Below are positions 1 to 8,969 of a stretch of 64,000 nucleotides of DNA, one piece after another. The stretch is from Altericroceibacterium endophyticum (GTDB lineage: Bacteria > Pseudomonadota > Alphaproteobacteria > Sphingomonadales > Sphingomonadaceae), in contig NZ_WTYT01000005.1 of assembly GCF_009827595.1 (NCBI RefSeq), positions 248,001 to 312,000 of the forward strand. The letters run 5' to 3'. The translations under genes were made by a program, and so were the position numbers. The stretch's first letter is position 1, and the number at the start of each line of letters is the position of its first letter. The notes under the pieces were generated by a model, which was not told where the DNA came from, did not search any database, and saw only the letters and a list, made by a program, of their open reading frames with translations.

Positions 1-192
1 GGCCCCGGTTACCTGACTGGCGGCCGAGGCGGCGGCCACGGTCGGTGGAATCCCGTAAAATATCATGAGCGGCGTGGTGAGGAACCCTCCACCGACGCCA
101 AAAATGCCCGAAAGCAGGCCTGTTCCCAGACCGAGCAATATGATCACCAGCCCGTTGACCGAGAGATTGGCTATGGGGAGGTAAACATCCAT
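1..192 (-). CDS. TauE/SafE-family membrane transporter, N-terminal part
   Basis: A reverse-strand ATG at 192 opens a frame that runs off the left edge, so only the first 64 residues are seen. They hold a hydrophobic helix (about residues 13-30) followed by a glycine-rich loop, SGIFGVGGGFLTTP, and a second hydrophobic stretch. This is the usual start of TauE/SafE (DUF81) inner-membrane proteins, which are proposed to export sulfite, sulfonates or other small organic anions. Substrate cannot be told from this fragment. The gene is read in the same direction as the glycosyltransferase pair to its right, but a 56 bp gap separates them and no operon link is evident. Confidence 0.75.
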   Translation of the reverse strand, partial: MDVYLPIANLSVNGLVIILLGLGTGLLSGIFGVGGGFLTTPLMIFYGIPPTVAAASAASQVTGA

Positions 193-248
193 CCTGCGGG
201 GTTAGCCCAGCCCGCGCGCGGAGAAAAGCCAGCTTTATGCGTTTGGCA

Positions 249-1406
249 TCAGAAACCGGCAGAAATCGTCAATGCCGGTCCTGACGAAGGCTCTGCATTG
301 CCCGCCACTTTCATGCGCCAGTCCAGTGTGACGCGTGCGGGTGTGTCATACACATCCAGCATCATGCGGGCTGACGGCCCCATATCCAGCCGCTGGACAC
401 CTTTCTGCGCCCCGCCCCAGATTCCCAGCCCGCCATAAAGCTCGATATCCTTCAGCGACAGCAACCGGCGATCCGCACGCAGCTGACCATCGGTGAAATA
501 GGTGCTGTAATCGCCGCCGACATAGCCGCCCTGCACATACATCTCACCCTCAAGGCCAAGCGGCATGCTGAAGGGTGGCACCTCACTGATACCGTAAAGC
601 GCAGGCCGCCATTCCTTGCGTCCACGGACATTATGCAATTGCATTTCCGCCGCCAGCCGCAGGGGTGCCGATGCCAATGGCCGCGCGGCGACACCGGCCG
701 ACAATTCGCTTTCCTTGGCCCGCAGCGCCGAACTGCTGCGAATATAGGCAAAGGGATCAAGCCCGCTCGACGGTTTGAAGCGATAACGAAGAATGGCGCC
801 TGCTTGACTGCCGCCATAGGTCGGCGCACCAGAAATCGCAGCCGATCCATCCTTGCGGACAAACATCCAGCTGTCCACGCTGAGCCGATCGGGACGGCCA
901 TTTTTGCTCAACCGCTGCCGCCCTGTCAGCGGCCCCGGCGCCAGCGGAACGGATGAGCGATATGTTCCAAACTCCGCCAATTGCGCATCGCGCCGCGAAG
1001 GAATGACCCGGCTAATGAGGCCGGACCTCGGCTCCGGCATATCACGGCCTGACGCCAGGCCCTGTGCTGAAGGATCATAAGGTGTCACGGAAGAGGAATA
1101 TCCGGGGTAATCCAGCGGACGGAGCGGCGCATACAGGCTGGCCGCCGGAGCATTTACCGCGCGATCCGTTGCCACATTGCGCGTGCCTATGCTGGTCGTG
1201 TGCGTGGGCAGAGCCCCCCCCGCAAAATAGGACATTCCGTCCCAGCGGGATAAGCGCGGTCCGGATATTTCATGCCCCATATCCATATGGGAGGTCAACG
1301 AGAGCGACTCCTCAGTGGCTTCTCCGGTAAAAAGCCGCGCCATCACCCACATCGTCAGCATGGCGCTGTAATATAAGACCGGTTTGCCGGTGAGACTGCG
1401 AAGCAT
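249..1406 (-). CDS. Outer-membrane beta-barrel-like protein, possibly NfrA C-terminal type
   Basis: 385 residues. The N-terminus has a short hydrophobic stretch (about residues 9-25) that could act as a signal or anchor. The C-terminal half alternates short amphipathic strands and ends in ...ISAGF, a terminal phenylalanine typical of outer-membrane barrels. Its start ATG overlaps the stop of the upstream glycosyltransferase by one base (TAATG), so the two are probably translationally coupled. In enterobacteria the GT2 protein NfrB works with the outer-membrane protein NfrA in exopolysaccharide export and phage N4 adsorption. The gene order and the barrel-like C-terminus suggest the same pairing here, but the similarity is inferred from reading the sequence and is not firm. 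Confidence 0.5.
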   Translation of the reverse strand: MLRSLTGKPVLYYSAMLTMWVMARLFTGEATEESLSLTSHMDMGHEISGPRLSRWDGMSYFAGGALPTHTTSIGTRNVATDRAVNAPAASLYAPLRPLDYPGYSSSVTPYDPSAQGLASGRDMPEPRSGLISRVIPSRRDAQLAEFGTYRSSVPLAPGPLTGRQRLSKNGRPDRLSVDSWMFVRKDGSAAISGAPTYGGSQAGAILRYRFKPSSGLDPFAYIRSSSALRAKESELSAGVAARPLASAPLRLAAEMQLHNVRGRKEWRPALYGISEVPPFSMPLGLEGEMYVQGGYVGGDYSTYFTDGQLRADRRLLSLKDIELYGGLGIWGGAQKGVQRLDMGPSARMMLDVYDTPARVTLDWRMKVAGNAEPSSGPALTISAGF

Positions 1407-2824
1407 TACGATTGTGCTCCGCGCGCCTGTTTCATACCCGGAGGATGATCATCATGCCGGGTTTTGTCCCAGGACAGTTTACCGCCACCAAGGGCGCGAA
1501 AATAGGCCATCAGCGCTCGCCGCCCGGCCATTATGGCGATGAGGTTGGCCAGCGGGATACGCAGAACTGCGTTCAATCCCTCCGAAAAGCCATATTCGCG
1601 GGCGGTAAAAATGAAGCGGATGAATGCCCGCCACACGAAACTCACCATATTCAGCGCGAGCAAAGTGGTCAGCAGCGGCCCCGGATACCACAGGTTGCCA
1701 TAGCCGAGCCAAAAGCAGAAGATATGCAGCCCAGTCGCGATCAGCAGCAGATATCCTGCGGCGAGGACCAGCGCAGAAATAGGCCCGCGGCGATCGCGCC
1801 AGCGCATCCACAACTCGACCGGCGTGTTGCTCCAGCCCATGCGGTCCCACCCCTGAAGGGCGATCCCGTGCAGCCAGCGTGCTTTCTGCCGCACAGCGGC
1901 GCCGACATGAGAAGGGAAACAGGCGCGGGTCGCAATCAACTCGCCGTCATCCCCCCGGCAGCGCAAGAAACGCGACCGCCCACCCGCCGCTTTTATACGG
2001 AGGCCGAGCTCATAATCCTCGGTGAGAGAATCCTCGGAGAAGGGCCCGTTTCCGGCGTTCCGCCATGCCATTTCGGACAATATCTTACGGGAAAACGCAC
2101 AGCCGACACCAGCGCTGGGAAGCGCTGCACCAATCGCATCGCGAACCACCATCGCCTTGCCATGCGCTTCGGCAAATTCTTCACAATAATGGCTGCCAAC
2201 CCAGCGGGAGCGGTGCTGCGGTTCGGGTAGAACGGGCAATTGGACAAAATCGGAATTTGCAATCGCGCCATCCATCAGCGCCAGGGCAGCCGGATCCACC
2301 ATATCTTCCGCATCATGCATGACGATCATCCGGCGCGTCGTGCCGCTACGTGCTTCATCGGTGCAAATGGCGCGGTAAATCCGGTTCAGACAGTCCGCTT
2401 TGGTGGTTGGGCCAAACTGGTCATGGATGACAATCCGTACACGCTGATCGCTTTGTGCGGCGTACATGACCGCCTCAATCGTCGCCGGATCGTTGCAATA
2501 GCAGCCGACATAGATCCGCAAATTGGCCTGTGGCCACGCATGGCACATATGTTCAATAGTGCCGCCAATGACGCGCGCTTCCTGCCAGGCAGCGATCATC
2601 ACAGCGGTCGGTGCGGATAAGGGTTTTGCTTCGAGTTGGGAACGATTCGCCCGTCTGGCCGGCACTTTCCCGCTTAAGCGAAGAAAGAACCAGAAAACAT
2701 CCATTAATGCTTCATCCAAAGCACCAATCAGCAAGAACACGCTCGTAAATATCAGCAGTTCTAATTCGACAACGCCTAACCAGCTGACAAGATGTTCAAT
2801 CGAAAAATCCACGTCACCCCCCAC
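1406..2824 (-). CDS. Glycosyltransferase family 2 membrane protein, NfrB-like
   Basis: 472 residues, starting at GTG 2824. One N-terminal membrane helix (about 17-38) is followed by a cytosolic GT2 catalytic domain with the acidic motif HDAEDMVDP near residue 170, TEDYEL near 270 and the product-binding motif QKARW near 310. Two to three membrane helices follow (about 345-420). This layout is that of processive inner-membrane GT2 enzymes (cellulose-synthase-like and NfrB), which polymerise a sugar on the cytosolic face and pass it through the membrane. The downstream outer-membrane-like gene starts on its stop codon, consistent with a two-gene export system. The sugar is unknown. Confidence 0.75.
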   Translation of the reverse strand: MGGDVDFSIEHLVSWLGVVELELLIFTSVFLLIGALDEALMDVFWFFLRLSGKVPARRANRSQLEAKPLSAPTAVMIAAWQEARVIGGTIEHMCHAWPQANLRIYVGCYCNDPATIEAVMYAAQSDQRVRIVIHDQFGPTTKADCLNRIYRAICTDEARSGTTRRMIVMHDAEDMVDPAALALMDGAIANSDFVQLPVLPEPQHRSRWVGSHYCEEFAEAHGKAMVVRDAIGAALPSAGVGCAFSRKILSEMAWRNAGNGPFSEDSLTEDYELGLRIKAAGGRSRFLRCRGDDGELIATRACFPSHVGAAVRQKARWLHGIALQGWDRMGWSNTPVELWMRWRDRRGPISALVLAAGYLLLIATGLHIFCFWLGYGNLWYPGPLLTTLLALNMVSFVWRAFIRFIFTAREYGFSEGLNAVLRIPLANLIAIMAGRRALMAYFRALGGGKLSWDKTRHDDHPPGMKQARGAQS

Positions 2825-2914
2825 ACTGTCATATGTGTTAATACTAAATTAATTTTTGCGCAAGACGAGGCCGCAAGGGGTTGCAACAGGGCCAGTTTTG
2901 GGAAAAGGGAAGGT

Positions 2915-4108
2915 ATGCCACAGCCAAAGCTAATTGCCGCCGCCGTTCGCCCTTTCAAGGCGCTGTTCGTCAGCGACGCCTCAGAAGGCATTCTCCTGAT
3001 CCTGGTGGCCGCCTCGGCCATGGTGATCGCAAACACGCCGCTGGCCCACAGCTATCATGAATTGTTTCATGGTGCCCTGGCATGGACGCCCATCGCCAAG
3101 CTCTACAATCTGCATTTGTGGATCAATGATGGGTTGATGGCGATCTTCTTCTTCGTCGTCGGACTGGAAGTGAAGCGCGAGTTGATTTCGGGAAATCTGG
3201 CGGACCCCAATGCGCGGCGATTGCCTGTGCTTGCGGCGATTGCCGGTATGGCCGCGCCGGCTCTGGTCTTTTTCACGCTGATTGGCGGCGACGCGAATCT
3301 TCACCGCGGCTGGGCCATTCCTGCCGCGACCGACATTGCCTTCGCCATGGGCGTACTCGGTCTGCTCGGAAGCCGGGTGCCCGCTCCGCTGCGGCTGTTC
3401 CTGCTGACTGTTGCGATTGTGGATGATGTTGGCGCCGTCCTCATCATCGCCTTGTTCTATACAGCGAATATCAAACTGGCGTGGCTCATCGCATCCATGG
3501 TTGTCGTGGGCGTGCTGATCGCCATGAACCGGATGAGAGTGAGCAAGATCTGGCCATATATCGTGGTCGCTTTGGTACTGTGGTTCTGCGTGCTCAATTC
3601 CGGCGTGCATGCCACGATTGCCGGCGTAGTGGCCGCGCTGACCATTCCGATGCACCGCCGTGACGGCAACAGTCTGCTGGAAAATATCGAGCATGGCCTG
3701 GTGGGCTGGAACGCTTATCTGATCGTGCCGCTATTCGGCTTTGCCAATGCCGGGATCGCCTTTGCCGGTTTGGGCATGGAACAGATATTTGCCCCGCTTC
3801 CGCTCGCCGTGGCGGCAGGTCTGGTCTTTGGTAAGCAGATCGGCATTTTCAGCTCGATCATTGTCGCAGACAGGCTGGGCTTCGCGCCGCGCCCTCAAGA
3901 TGCCAGCTGGCTGCAGATCTGGGGTACATCGGTCCTGTGCGGTATTGGGTTCACGATGAGCTTGTTCATCTCAGGCCTCGCCTTCTCCAGCAATCTTCTG
4001 ATCGAGGAAGCGAAGATCGGTATTGTCGGCGGCTCTGTGGTTTCCGCGCTGCTGGGCTTCTGCATCCTGCGCTTTGCCCCGGGCAAGAAGGGCGTGACAG
4101 AGAGTTAA
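2915..4108 (+). CDS. nhaA: Na+/H+ antiporter NhaA
   Basis: 397 residues from the ATG at 2915, which has a purine-rich GGGAAGG just upstream. An open frame extends to 2792 but that extension does not look like NhaA. The protein has about 12 hydrophobic helices. It shows family blocks GLEVKRELISG, PAATDIAFAMGVL, and the paired aspartates VDDVGAV that bind Na+ and protons in the membrane core. Length matches the family (about 390). It exchanges external H+ for internal Na+ and so protects against sodium and alkaline stress. It is transcribed divergently from the glycosyltransferase gene. Confidence 0.93.
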   Translation: MPQPKLIAAAVRPFKALFVSDASEGILLILVAASAMVIANTPLAHSYHELFHGALAWTPIAKLYNLHLWINDGLMAIFFFVVGLEVKRELISGNLADPNARRLPVLAAIAGMAAPALVFFTLIGGDANLHRGWAIPAATDIAFAMGVLGLLGSRVPAPLRLFLLTVAIVDDVGAVLIIALFYTANIKLAWLIASMVVVGVLIAMNRMRVSKIWPYIVVALVLWFCVLNSGVHATIAGVVAALTIPMHRRDGNSLLENIEHGLVGWNAYLIVPLFGFANAGIAFAGLGMEQIFAPLPLAVAAGLVFGKQIGIFSSIIVADRLGFAPRPQDASWLQIWGTSVLCGIGFTMSLFISGLAFSSNLLIEEAKIGIVGGSVVSALLGFCILRFAPGKKGVTES

Positions 4109-4241
4109 GCGCGTTGGCCCGTAGGTCAGCATAGCGCACAGCCACACCGCGCAGCGGCTTGGCTTTCAAGCTTTGACGCTGCGTTTTGCATCGCGCCTTG
4201 CAGCAAAAGCCATCGATTTGGCACCAACGCCATGCGCCCAT

Positions 4242-4277
4242 AAAAAAGCGCGCCCACCTTCACGGTGAGCGCGCTTC
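4242..4277 (-). terminator. Rho-independent terminator of gloA
   Basis: The arms AAGCGCGC and GCGCGCTT enclose an inner CACC/GGTG pairing. Read on the reverse strand the stem is followed by a run of T. It lies 25 bp beyond the gloA stop. Confidence 0.8.
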
Positions 4278-4301
4278 CTAAATGCAAATTACAGAGCGGG
4301 C

Positions 4302-4739
4302 TTACCAGCTGCCCGTATTTTCCATGCTCGCCCAGGGCTCCTGAGGCTCCAAATGGCCATCCTGCAGCAGTTCGACCGAGATGCCGTCCGGGCTTTTGAC
4401 AAAAGCCATATGGCCATCGCGCGGCGGTCGGTTGATCGTCACACCGGCATCGGCCAGGCGCTGACAGGTTTCGTAGATATTATCGACGCGATAGGCCAGA
4501 TGGCCGAAGTTCCGGCCATTGGTGTAAGTTTCAGCTGGTGAGCCATCCTCGGACGGCCAATTATAGGTCAGTTCCACTTCAGCAATGCCTTCTTCGCCGG
4601 GTGCGGCGAGGAAGATAAGCGTGAAACGGCCCTTCTCGCTTTCCTGACGGCGGACTTCCTTGAGCCCGATCAGGTCGAAAAAAGCGATTGTAGCGTCAGG
4701 ATCGCTGACACGGATCATGGAATGCAAATATTTAACCAC
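4302..4739 (-). CDS. gloA: Lactoylglutathione lyase (glyoxalase I)
   Basis: 145 residues, one vicinal-oxygen-chelate domain pair. It isomerises the hemithioacetal of methylglyoxal and glutathione to S-lactoylglutathione in the cytosol. Metal ligands expected for the family are visible as H6, E56, H80 and E123. NGRNFGHLAYRV and DGISVELLQ are characteristic blocks. The length is close to E. coli GloA (135). The gene stands alone with its own terminator downstream. Confidence 0.9.
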   Translation of the reverse strand: MVKYLHSMIRVSDPDATIAFFDLIGLKEVRRQESEKGRFTLIFLAAPGEEGIAEVELTYNWPSEDGSPAETYTNGRNFGHLAYRVDNIYETCQRLADAGVTINRPPRDGHMAFVKSPDGISVELLQDGHLEPQEPWASMENTGSW

Positions 4740-4843
4740 GGATGCGGCTCCTTGGGCTGGGATGCGTATAGGCAGCCTTTAACGCGGCAAGTCTGACAAG
4801 GCAAAGCCGATGCTGCAGTGCAATCGCCGCGCCGTGGAGGCGC

Positions 4844-4920
4844 CATGTGATGTTGCGGCCGCTTCACGCGAAAGCCCGCGCCGTCTCCGACGCGGGCCCC
4901 CGCATGAAAAACATCACATG
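4844..4920. terminator. Nested hairpin downstream of the TorF-like gene
   Basis: An inner GC-rich hairpin (GCCCGCG at 4874-4880 pairing with CGCGGGC at 4891-4897) is followed on the reverse strand by TTTCG. A perfect outer inverted repeat, CATGTGATGTT at 4844-4854 and AACATCACATG at 4910-4920, encloses it. The inner hairpin fits a terminator for the torF-like gene. The outer arms are not needed for that and could be a second structure or a protein site. Confidence 0.55.
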
Positions 4921-4932
4921 ATGATCAGGTGA

Positions 4933-5676
4933 TCAGAAGCTTACGCCAAGCGTAGCGACCACTGTGTCATCGGTGAATTCATATTGACCCGGTGCATAAT
5001 CACCTTCGGCACCGACATAAGCCACGCCGATGGAAAGGTTCTCACCGATCGCCACGTCCGCCCCAATGGAATAGTCCCACGCCTTGCTGTTGCCAGTGTA
5101 GGTCAGGAAACCATCGGTATAACCAAGATGGCCGGCAAGCGAGATCGGCGTATTGGGAATGCCAATGCCCAGATCACTATAGATGTAGAGATTGTCTGTG
5201 CTGCCCAGCGAATCCTGCTTTGGTGCATAGGCAACGCCGACAGTCAGATCTGCCGGGCCGAGGCCGAAACCCACCGAAGAATAGAATTCGATATAATCAT
5301 ATTCAGCGCCCGGCACATCCGGTGAATTCGGATACAGATAATACAGTGCGCCGATATCGAACGAAACCGTGTCGGTGAGCGAACCGCTCCACCCGGCATA
5401 AACGTCGAGTTCGGTGTGGCCGTAGCCGACGGTGTCTTCATCCAGCGAAGAGCCCCAGGTGCCGACATAAATGCCGCTGGAATGTGCGAGATCGACACCG
5501 CCCTGCACGGCGATATCACCCCCCGACAAATCAACGCCGCGAAAACGATATTCGCTGACGATTGATGCATTGCCGGAGATCGAAATTTCGGAATCCTGCG
5601 CCATGGCCGGGGTTGCAGCAAAAGCGGCGCCAGCAAGGATTGTTGCAGCCATAAGGCTGCGGACGGACGTGAGCAT
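4933..5676 (-). CDS. TorF-family putative porin
   Basis: 247 residues from the ATG at 5676, preceded by GAGGGG at good spacing; the frame can be extended to a TTG at 5691 but that codon precedes the ribosome site. A clear signal peptide ends at TPAMA before QDSEIS. The mature part is a run of amphipathic strands rich in Gly, Tyr and Asp and ends ...TLGVSF, with the terminal phenylalanine of an outer-membrane barrel. Blocks such as VSEYRFRGVDLS and YVGTWGSS are those of the TorF/TIGR02001 family found in many Proteobacteria. Function is not established for this family. Confidence 0.8.
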   Translation of the reverse strand: MLTSVRSLMAATILAGAAFAATPAMAQDSEISISGNASIVSEYRFRGVDLSGGDIAVQGGVDLAHSSGIYVGTWGSSLDEDTVGYGHTELDVYAGWSGSLTDTVSFDIGALYYLYPNSPDVPGAEYDYIEFYSSVGFGLGPADLTVGVAYAPKQDSLGSTDNLYIYSDLGIGIPNTPISLAGHLGYTDGFLTYTGNSKAWDYSIGADVAIGENLSIGVAYVGAEGDYAPGQYEFTDDTVVATLGVSF

Positions 5677-5933
5677 TCGTATTCCCCTCAATTGAAATTC
5701 GAGCTTCGTCCCACCTGCGAATTCGCCCCGTGACCTCTTTTTTGCGGGCCCGTTTGCGAAGGTGTAATTAAACTGCAGCCTCTTGCGTCACCCGACAAGT
5801 TAAATTGCGCGATGATACACATTAAGGCGAATTGTGTGGATTTTGTGCACCACACCATTTTCGTGATTGGGGCTAAAAAAACCCGGCCTGATGCGCTATA
5901 CTCAAATTTCCTGCCCAGACGTTAAAGTATATT

Positions 5934-6743
5934 ATGATCAACAAATTGCTGCACATGCTAAAAGGTCGACCGAAGTCTTTTGCTCCCCAGATACCGGATG
6001 GCCAGAGAGTCTATGCGCTGGGCGATATTCATGGGCGCCTCGATCTATTTGAAGCGATGATCACCGCGATCGAAGATGATGAGAGACGCAGCGCGCCCGA
6101 AAAAGTCACCATCATATTGCTGGGGGATCTGATTGATCGTGGTCCCGATTCCGCCGGCGTGGTTGCGCGCGCGCGCGCATTGCAAAAAGCCCGTGATGTC
6201 CGCATTTTGATGGGCAATCATGAAGAAATGCTGCTGCGCAGTATGGAGGACCGATCCGTTCTGGCGCCCTTCCTCAATCATGGCGGGCGTGAAACGCTGT
6301 TGAGCTATGGCCTGTCTGCGCAGGATTACGATCTGTGCGACTATGAAGAGTTGCAAAATCTGCTGATTGCGAAGGTCCCGGCCAGGGATAAGAGCTTTAT
6401 AAACAGCTTCCACAATGCCATCGAAATCGGGGATTATCTGTTCGTCCATGCTGGAATCGAACCGGGCAAGGCGCTGCGTGATCAGGATGAGCGCAATCTG
6501 CGCTGGATCCGCGAGCCGTTTTTGTCCCACGCCGCGCCGCATAGCCATGTGGTCGTACACGGGCACACGATCACCGAACGGCCGGAAAATCGCAGCAACC
6601 GGATCGGTCTGGATACCGGGGCCTATCGCTCCGGCGCATTGACGGCCGTGGTGCTGGAAGGAACAGAGCGGCGCTACCTGCAAACCCGCATCTCCGACGA
6701 TGGCGCCATCACCGCCGCGCCGTTTGAGGCAGATGAGCCCTAG
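5934..6743 (+). CDS. Metallophosphoesterase, PPP-type serine/threonine phosphatase
   Basis: 269 residues. All signature metal and catalytic motifs of the PPP family are present in order: GDIHGR (30-35), GDLIDRG (64-70), GNHE (94-97), VHAG (171-174) and VHGHT (208-212). Such bacterial enzymes (PrpA/PrpB-like) dephosphorylate proteins or small phosphate esters using a two-metal centre. No signal peptide is seen, so it should be cytosolic. The stop codon TAG at 6741-6743 is made partly by the left end of the inserted 268 bp element; before insertion the stop would probably have been TAA. Confidence 0.88.
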   Translation: MINKLLHMLKGRPKSFAPQIPDGQRVYALGDIHGRLDLFEAMITAIEDDERRSAPEKVTIILLGDLIDRGPDSAGVVARARALQKARDVRILMGNHEEMLLRSMEDRSVLAPFLNHGGRETLLSYGLSAQDYDLCDYEELQNLLIAKVPARDKSFINSFHNAIEIGDYLFVHAGIEPGKALRDQDERNLRWIREPFLSHAAPHSHVVVHGHTITERPENRSNRIGLDTGAYRSGALTAVVLEGTERRYLQTRISDDGAITAAPFEADEP

Positions 6744-7008
6744 GCCGTAAACTCATAAACAGCGCCATCGAGGTTTGAGGCAAAATGGCTCAGCGCAAGG
6801 AAAGAAGGCGTGGGAATATGTCGATATTTCAAGGCTTCTTGACGCAGCGATGGGCCATTTTGGCCAAATCGCTTTGCGACGCCCAAATGGCTTCCCTCTC
6901 GAACCAAATCGCCCTTGGAAAGGCAAACAGCCTTCCCGGCGGGCGCTTTGCCCCGATATGTTCGCCAGTTGGGCGCCTCGACGGTGCTGTTTATGAGTTT
7001 ACGGCCTA
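6741..7008. mobile_element. Non-autonomous TIR element (MITE-like), copy 1
   Basis: 268 bp bounded by TA on both sides. The left end starts GGCCGTAAACTCATAAACAG and the right end is its reverse complement; the terminal inverted repeats are about 31 bp with two mismatches. The interior is almost identical to the copy at 17415-17682. It holds no transposase: the short frames inside are not convincing genes. TA ends suggest mobilisation by an IS630- or IS5-type transposase encoded elsewhere. It sits between the phosphatase stop and the 3' end of rnpB. Confidence 0.85.
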
Positions 7009-7014
7009 AAATAT

Positions 7015-7428
<414 letters not shown>

Positions 7429-7435
7429 ACAGGGG

Positions 7436-8137
7436 CTATCTAGCCTTTCCGCGGTCACGATCAAGCAGCAAGGCAAAAAGCAGAGCGCCTATTTCCAGAT
7501 CGACTTCGCCATCGATCCGGTTTGGCCGCCAGCGGCGCTGAAATGCACGCACCGCCGCATGGCCATCGGTGATGTCATAACCAAAGCGTTCCAGTGCCAG
7601 GTAAAAGGCACCTTCATTCTCAAACGGATCGCCCAGATTCACCTTCGGGCGCGGCAGAGCCAAACGGTGGGCGGCCAGACATTCCCAATCGAACAATTCA
7701 CCCGGATCATCCTTGCGCGCGGGCGCCACATCGGAATGGCCCACCACATTGGCGCGCGGAATGTCATACCGCCCGACAATATCGGCCAGCAGCGGCAGCA
7801 ATGCATCCATCTGCGCATCGGGAAAGGGGCGATATCCCCATTCATGGCCGGGATTAACCAGTTCGATCCCGATCGAGGCCGAATTCACATCGGTTTCTCC
7901 GCGCCAGTAACTGGCTCCGGCATGCCAGGCACGCTGTTCCTCGGCCACCAGCCGCAGGACGGTGCCGTCTTCCTCGATCATATAATGGGCAGAGACTTCC
8001 GCCTGCGGGTCGCACATCCGTTCCAGCGCGGCGGCCCCGGTTTGCATTCCGGTATAATGAAGCACCACCATCGAGACAGGCCGTTTGCGCGCGTTGAAAT
8101 TGGGCGACGGCACATCCCGATGGATCAGCTCATTCAT
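7436..8137 (-). CDS. N-acetylmuramoyl-L-alanine amidase with peptidoglycan-binding tail
   Basis: 233 residues from the ATG at 8137; the stop of chpT forms part of its ribosome site (TAAGGATGAATG). An Amidase_2 (AmpD/AmiD) domain fills the first 165 residues, with zinc-ligand positions H27 (LHYTG) and H134 (GHSDVAP) plus the acidic site near 144. E92 in IELVNPGH is a conserved family residue. A short C-terminal segment (about 180-215) resembles a peptidoglycan-binding domain. It cleaves the bond between N-acetylmuramic acid and the stem peptide and probably takes part in wall recycling. No signal peptide is apparent, favouring a cytosolic AmpD-like role. Confidence 0.88.
   Translation of the reverse strand: MNELIHRDVPSPNFNARKRPVSMVVLHYTGMQTGAAALERMCDPQAEVSAHYMIEEDGTVLRLVAEEQRAWHAGASYWRGETDVNSASIGIELVNPGHEWGYRPFPDAQMDALLPLLADIVGRYDIPRANVVGHSDVAPARKDDPGELFDWECLAAHRLALPRPKVNLGDPFENEGAFYLALERFGYDITDGHAAVRAFQRRWRPNRIDGEVDLEIGALLFALLLDRDRGKAR
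7437..7465 (-). promoter_or_regulatory. Promoter of rnpB inside the amidase 3' end
   Basis: On the reverse strand, CTTGAT (7465-7460) and TAGATA (7442-7437) are separated by exactly 17 bp and lie about 8 bp before the predicted RNA 5' end. The -10 box overlaps the stop codon of the upstream amidase gene. Confidence 0.65.
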
Positions 8138-8139
8138 CC

Positions 8140-8787
8140 TTAATCGTTCCCATGTGGCAGGACGGCACCCATCACCAGCGCATCGGAAGACAGCGCATGT
8201 TGCAGCCCCCCGCCGCATTCCGCCGCCAATAAGGCAATCATATGCGCAGGCGCCGTGCGCACGCTGACATCCAGCGGGTCGAGCCCGCCATCCAGCGCTT
8301 CACCAACACGCGGATCAAAGGAAATACGGGCACCCGCCGCGCGCACCACCAGCTCCGTAGCATCCGCGCCCCGTTCAGCGGCAATATCCAGCGTCCCGCC
8401 GCGCGGAAGTGATTCGATCGCGATGGAGGCCAGATTGAGCAGCACCTTCACCGCGCGTTTGGGCAGCGTGTCCCCTTCGACACCCCAATTGAGCGAAATC
8501 CGCCCATTATTGCCCGCCAGCGCCGAGATGAGCGATTCGGGTTCAGAGACAGAAACATCTTCGCCAAAACCGCCTGCGGCCCCAAAGGCGAGACGAAAGA
8601 ATTTCAGCTTGTCGGTGCTGGTCTTGGCGCTTTGCTGAAGCAATTCGAAGCAGCGCTGGCGCATATCATCGTCTTGTTCATCGGACAGCAGCTCAAGACC
8701 ATTGGTCAGGGCGCCAACCGGGCTGAGCATATCGTGGCACAGGCGCGAGCAGAGCAGCGCGGCAAGATCGGTGGAGCTTTGCGTCAT
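8140..8787 (-). CDS. chpT: Histidine phosphotransferase ChpT
   Basis: 215 residues. The N-terminal block SRLCHDMLSPVGAL, with phospho-acceptor H18, and the following helix NGLELLSDE match the dimerisation and phosphotransfer domain of alphaproteobacterial ChpT. The C-terminal part is a degenerate ATPase-like domain with no ATP-binding motif. In Caulobacter ChpT relays phosphate from the kinase CckA to CtrA and CpdR and so controls the cell cycle. Here it is the first gene of a two-gene unit with the amidase, separated by only 2 bp. Confidence 0.88.
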   Translation of the reverse strand: MTQSSTDLAALLCSRLCHDMLSPVGALTNGLELLSDEQDDDMRQRCFELLQQSAKTSTDKLKFFRLAFGAAGGFGEDVSVSEPESLISALAGNNGRISLNWGVEGDTLPKRAVKVLLNLASIAIESLPRGGTLDIAAERGADATELVVRAAGARISFDPRVGEALDGGLDPLDVSVRTAPAHMIALLAAECGGGLQHALSSDALVMGAVLPHGND

Positions 8788-8850
8788 TATAAAGTTTGCC
8801 GCCTATTACTATAATTCAAAAATGACAGAAGTGACTGATGTGACATGACC

Positions 8851-8969
8851 CTATGCGGTAAACCCTTCAAGTTTCTCAAGCCGGTCGTAAAAATATCACG
8901 CATTTCCTGGTTCGACGATTCTGCGACATAGTCATGCCGACTTTCCAATGCAGCCTTAAACGCCCGCAA
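8851..8969 (-). other. Possible small frameshifted reading frame
   Basis: A reverse-strand frame from TTG 8969 reads ...NQEMRDIF up to a run of five T (8889-8893). Adding one base there continues it as YDRLEKLEGFTA and a stop at 8851. The joined product reads like one small protein, but there is no clear ribosome site and it overlaps the end of the JAMM gene. It may be a decayed gene or chance. Confidence 0.2.

Noticed and set aside
249-2824. Remains of an N4-like prophage because of the NfrA/NfrB resemblance
   Set aside because: NfrA and NfrB are host envelope proteins used as phage receptors; no phage genes are near.
6775-7009. 73-74 residue frames inside the TIR element (also at 17449-17694)
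   Set aside because: They are carried by the repeated element, run into its inverted ends and resemble no transposase or known family.
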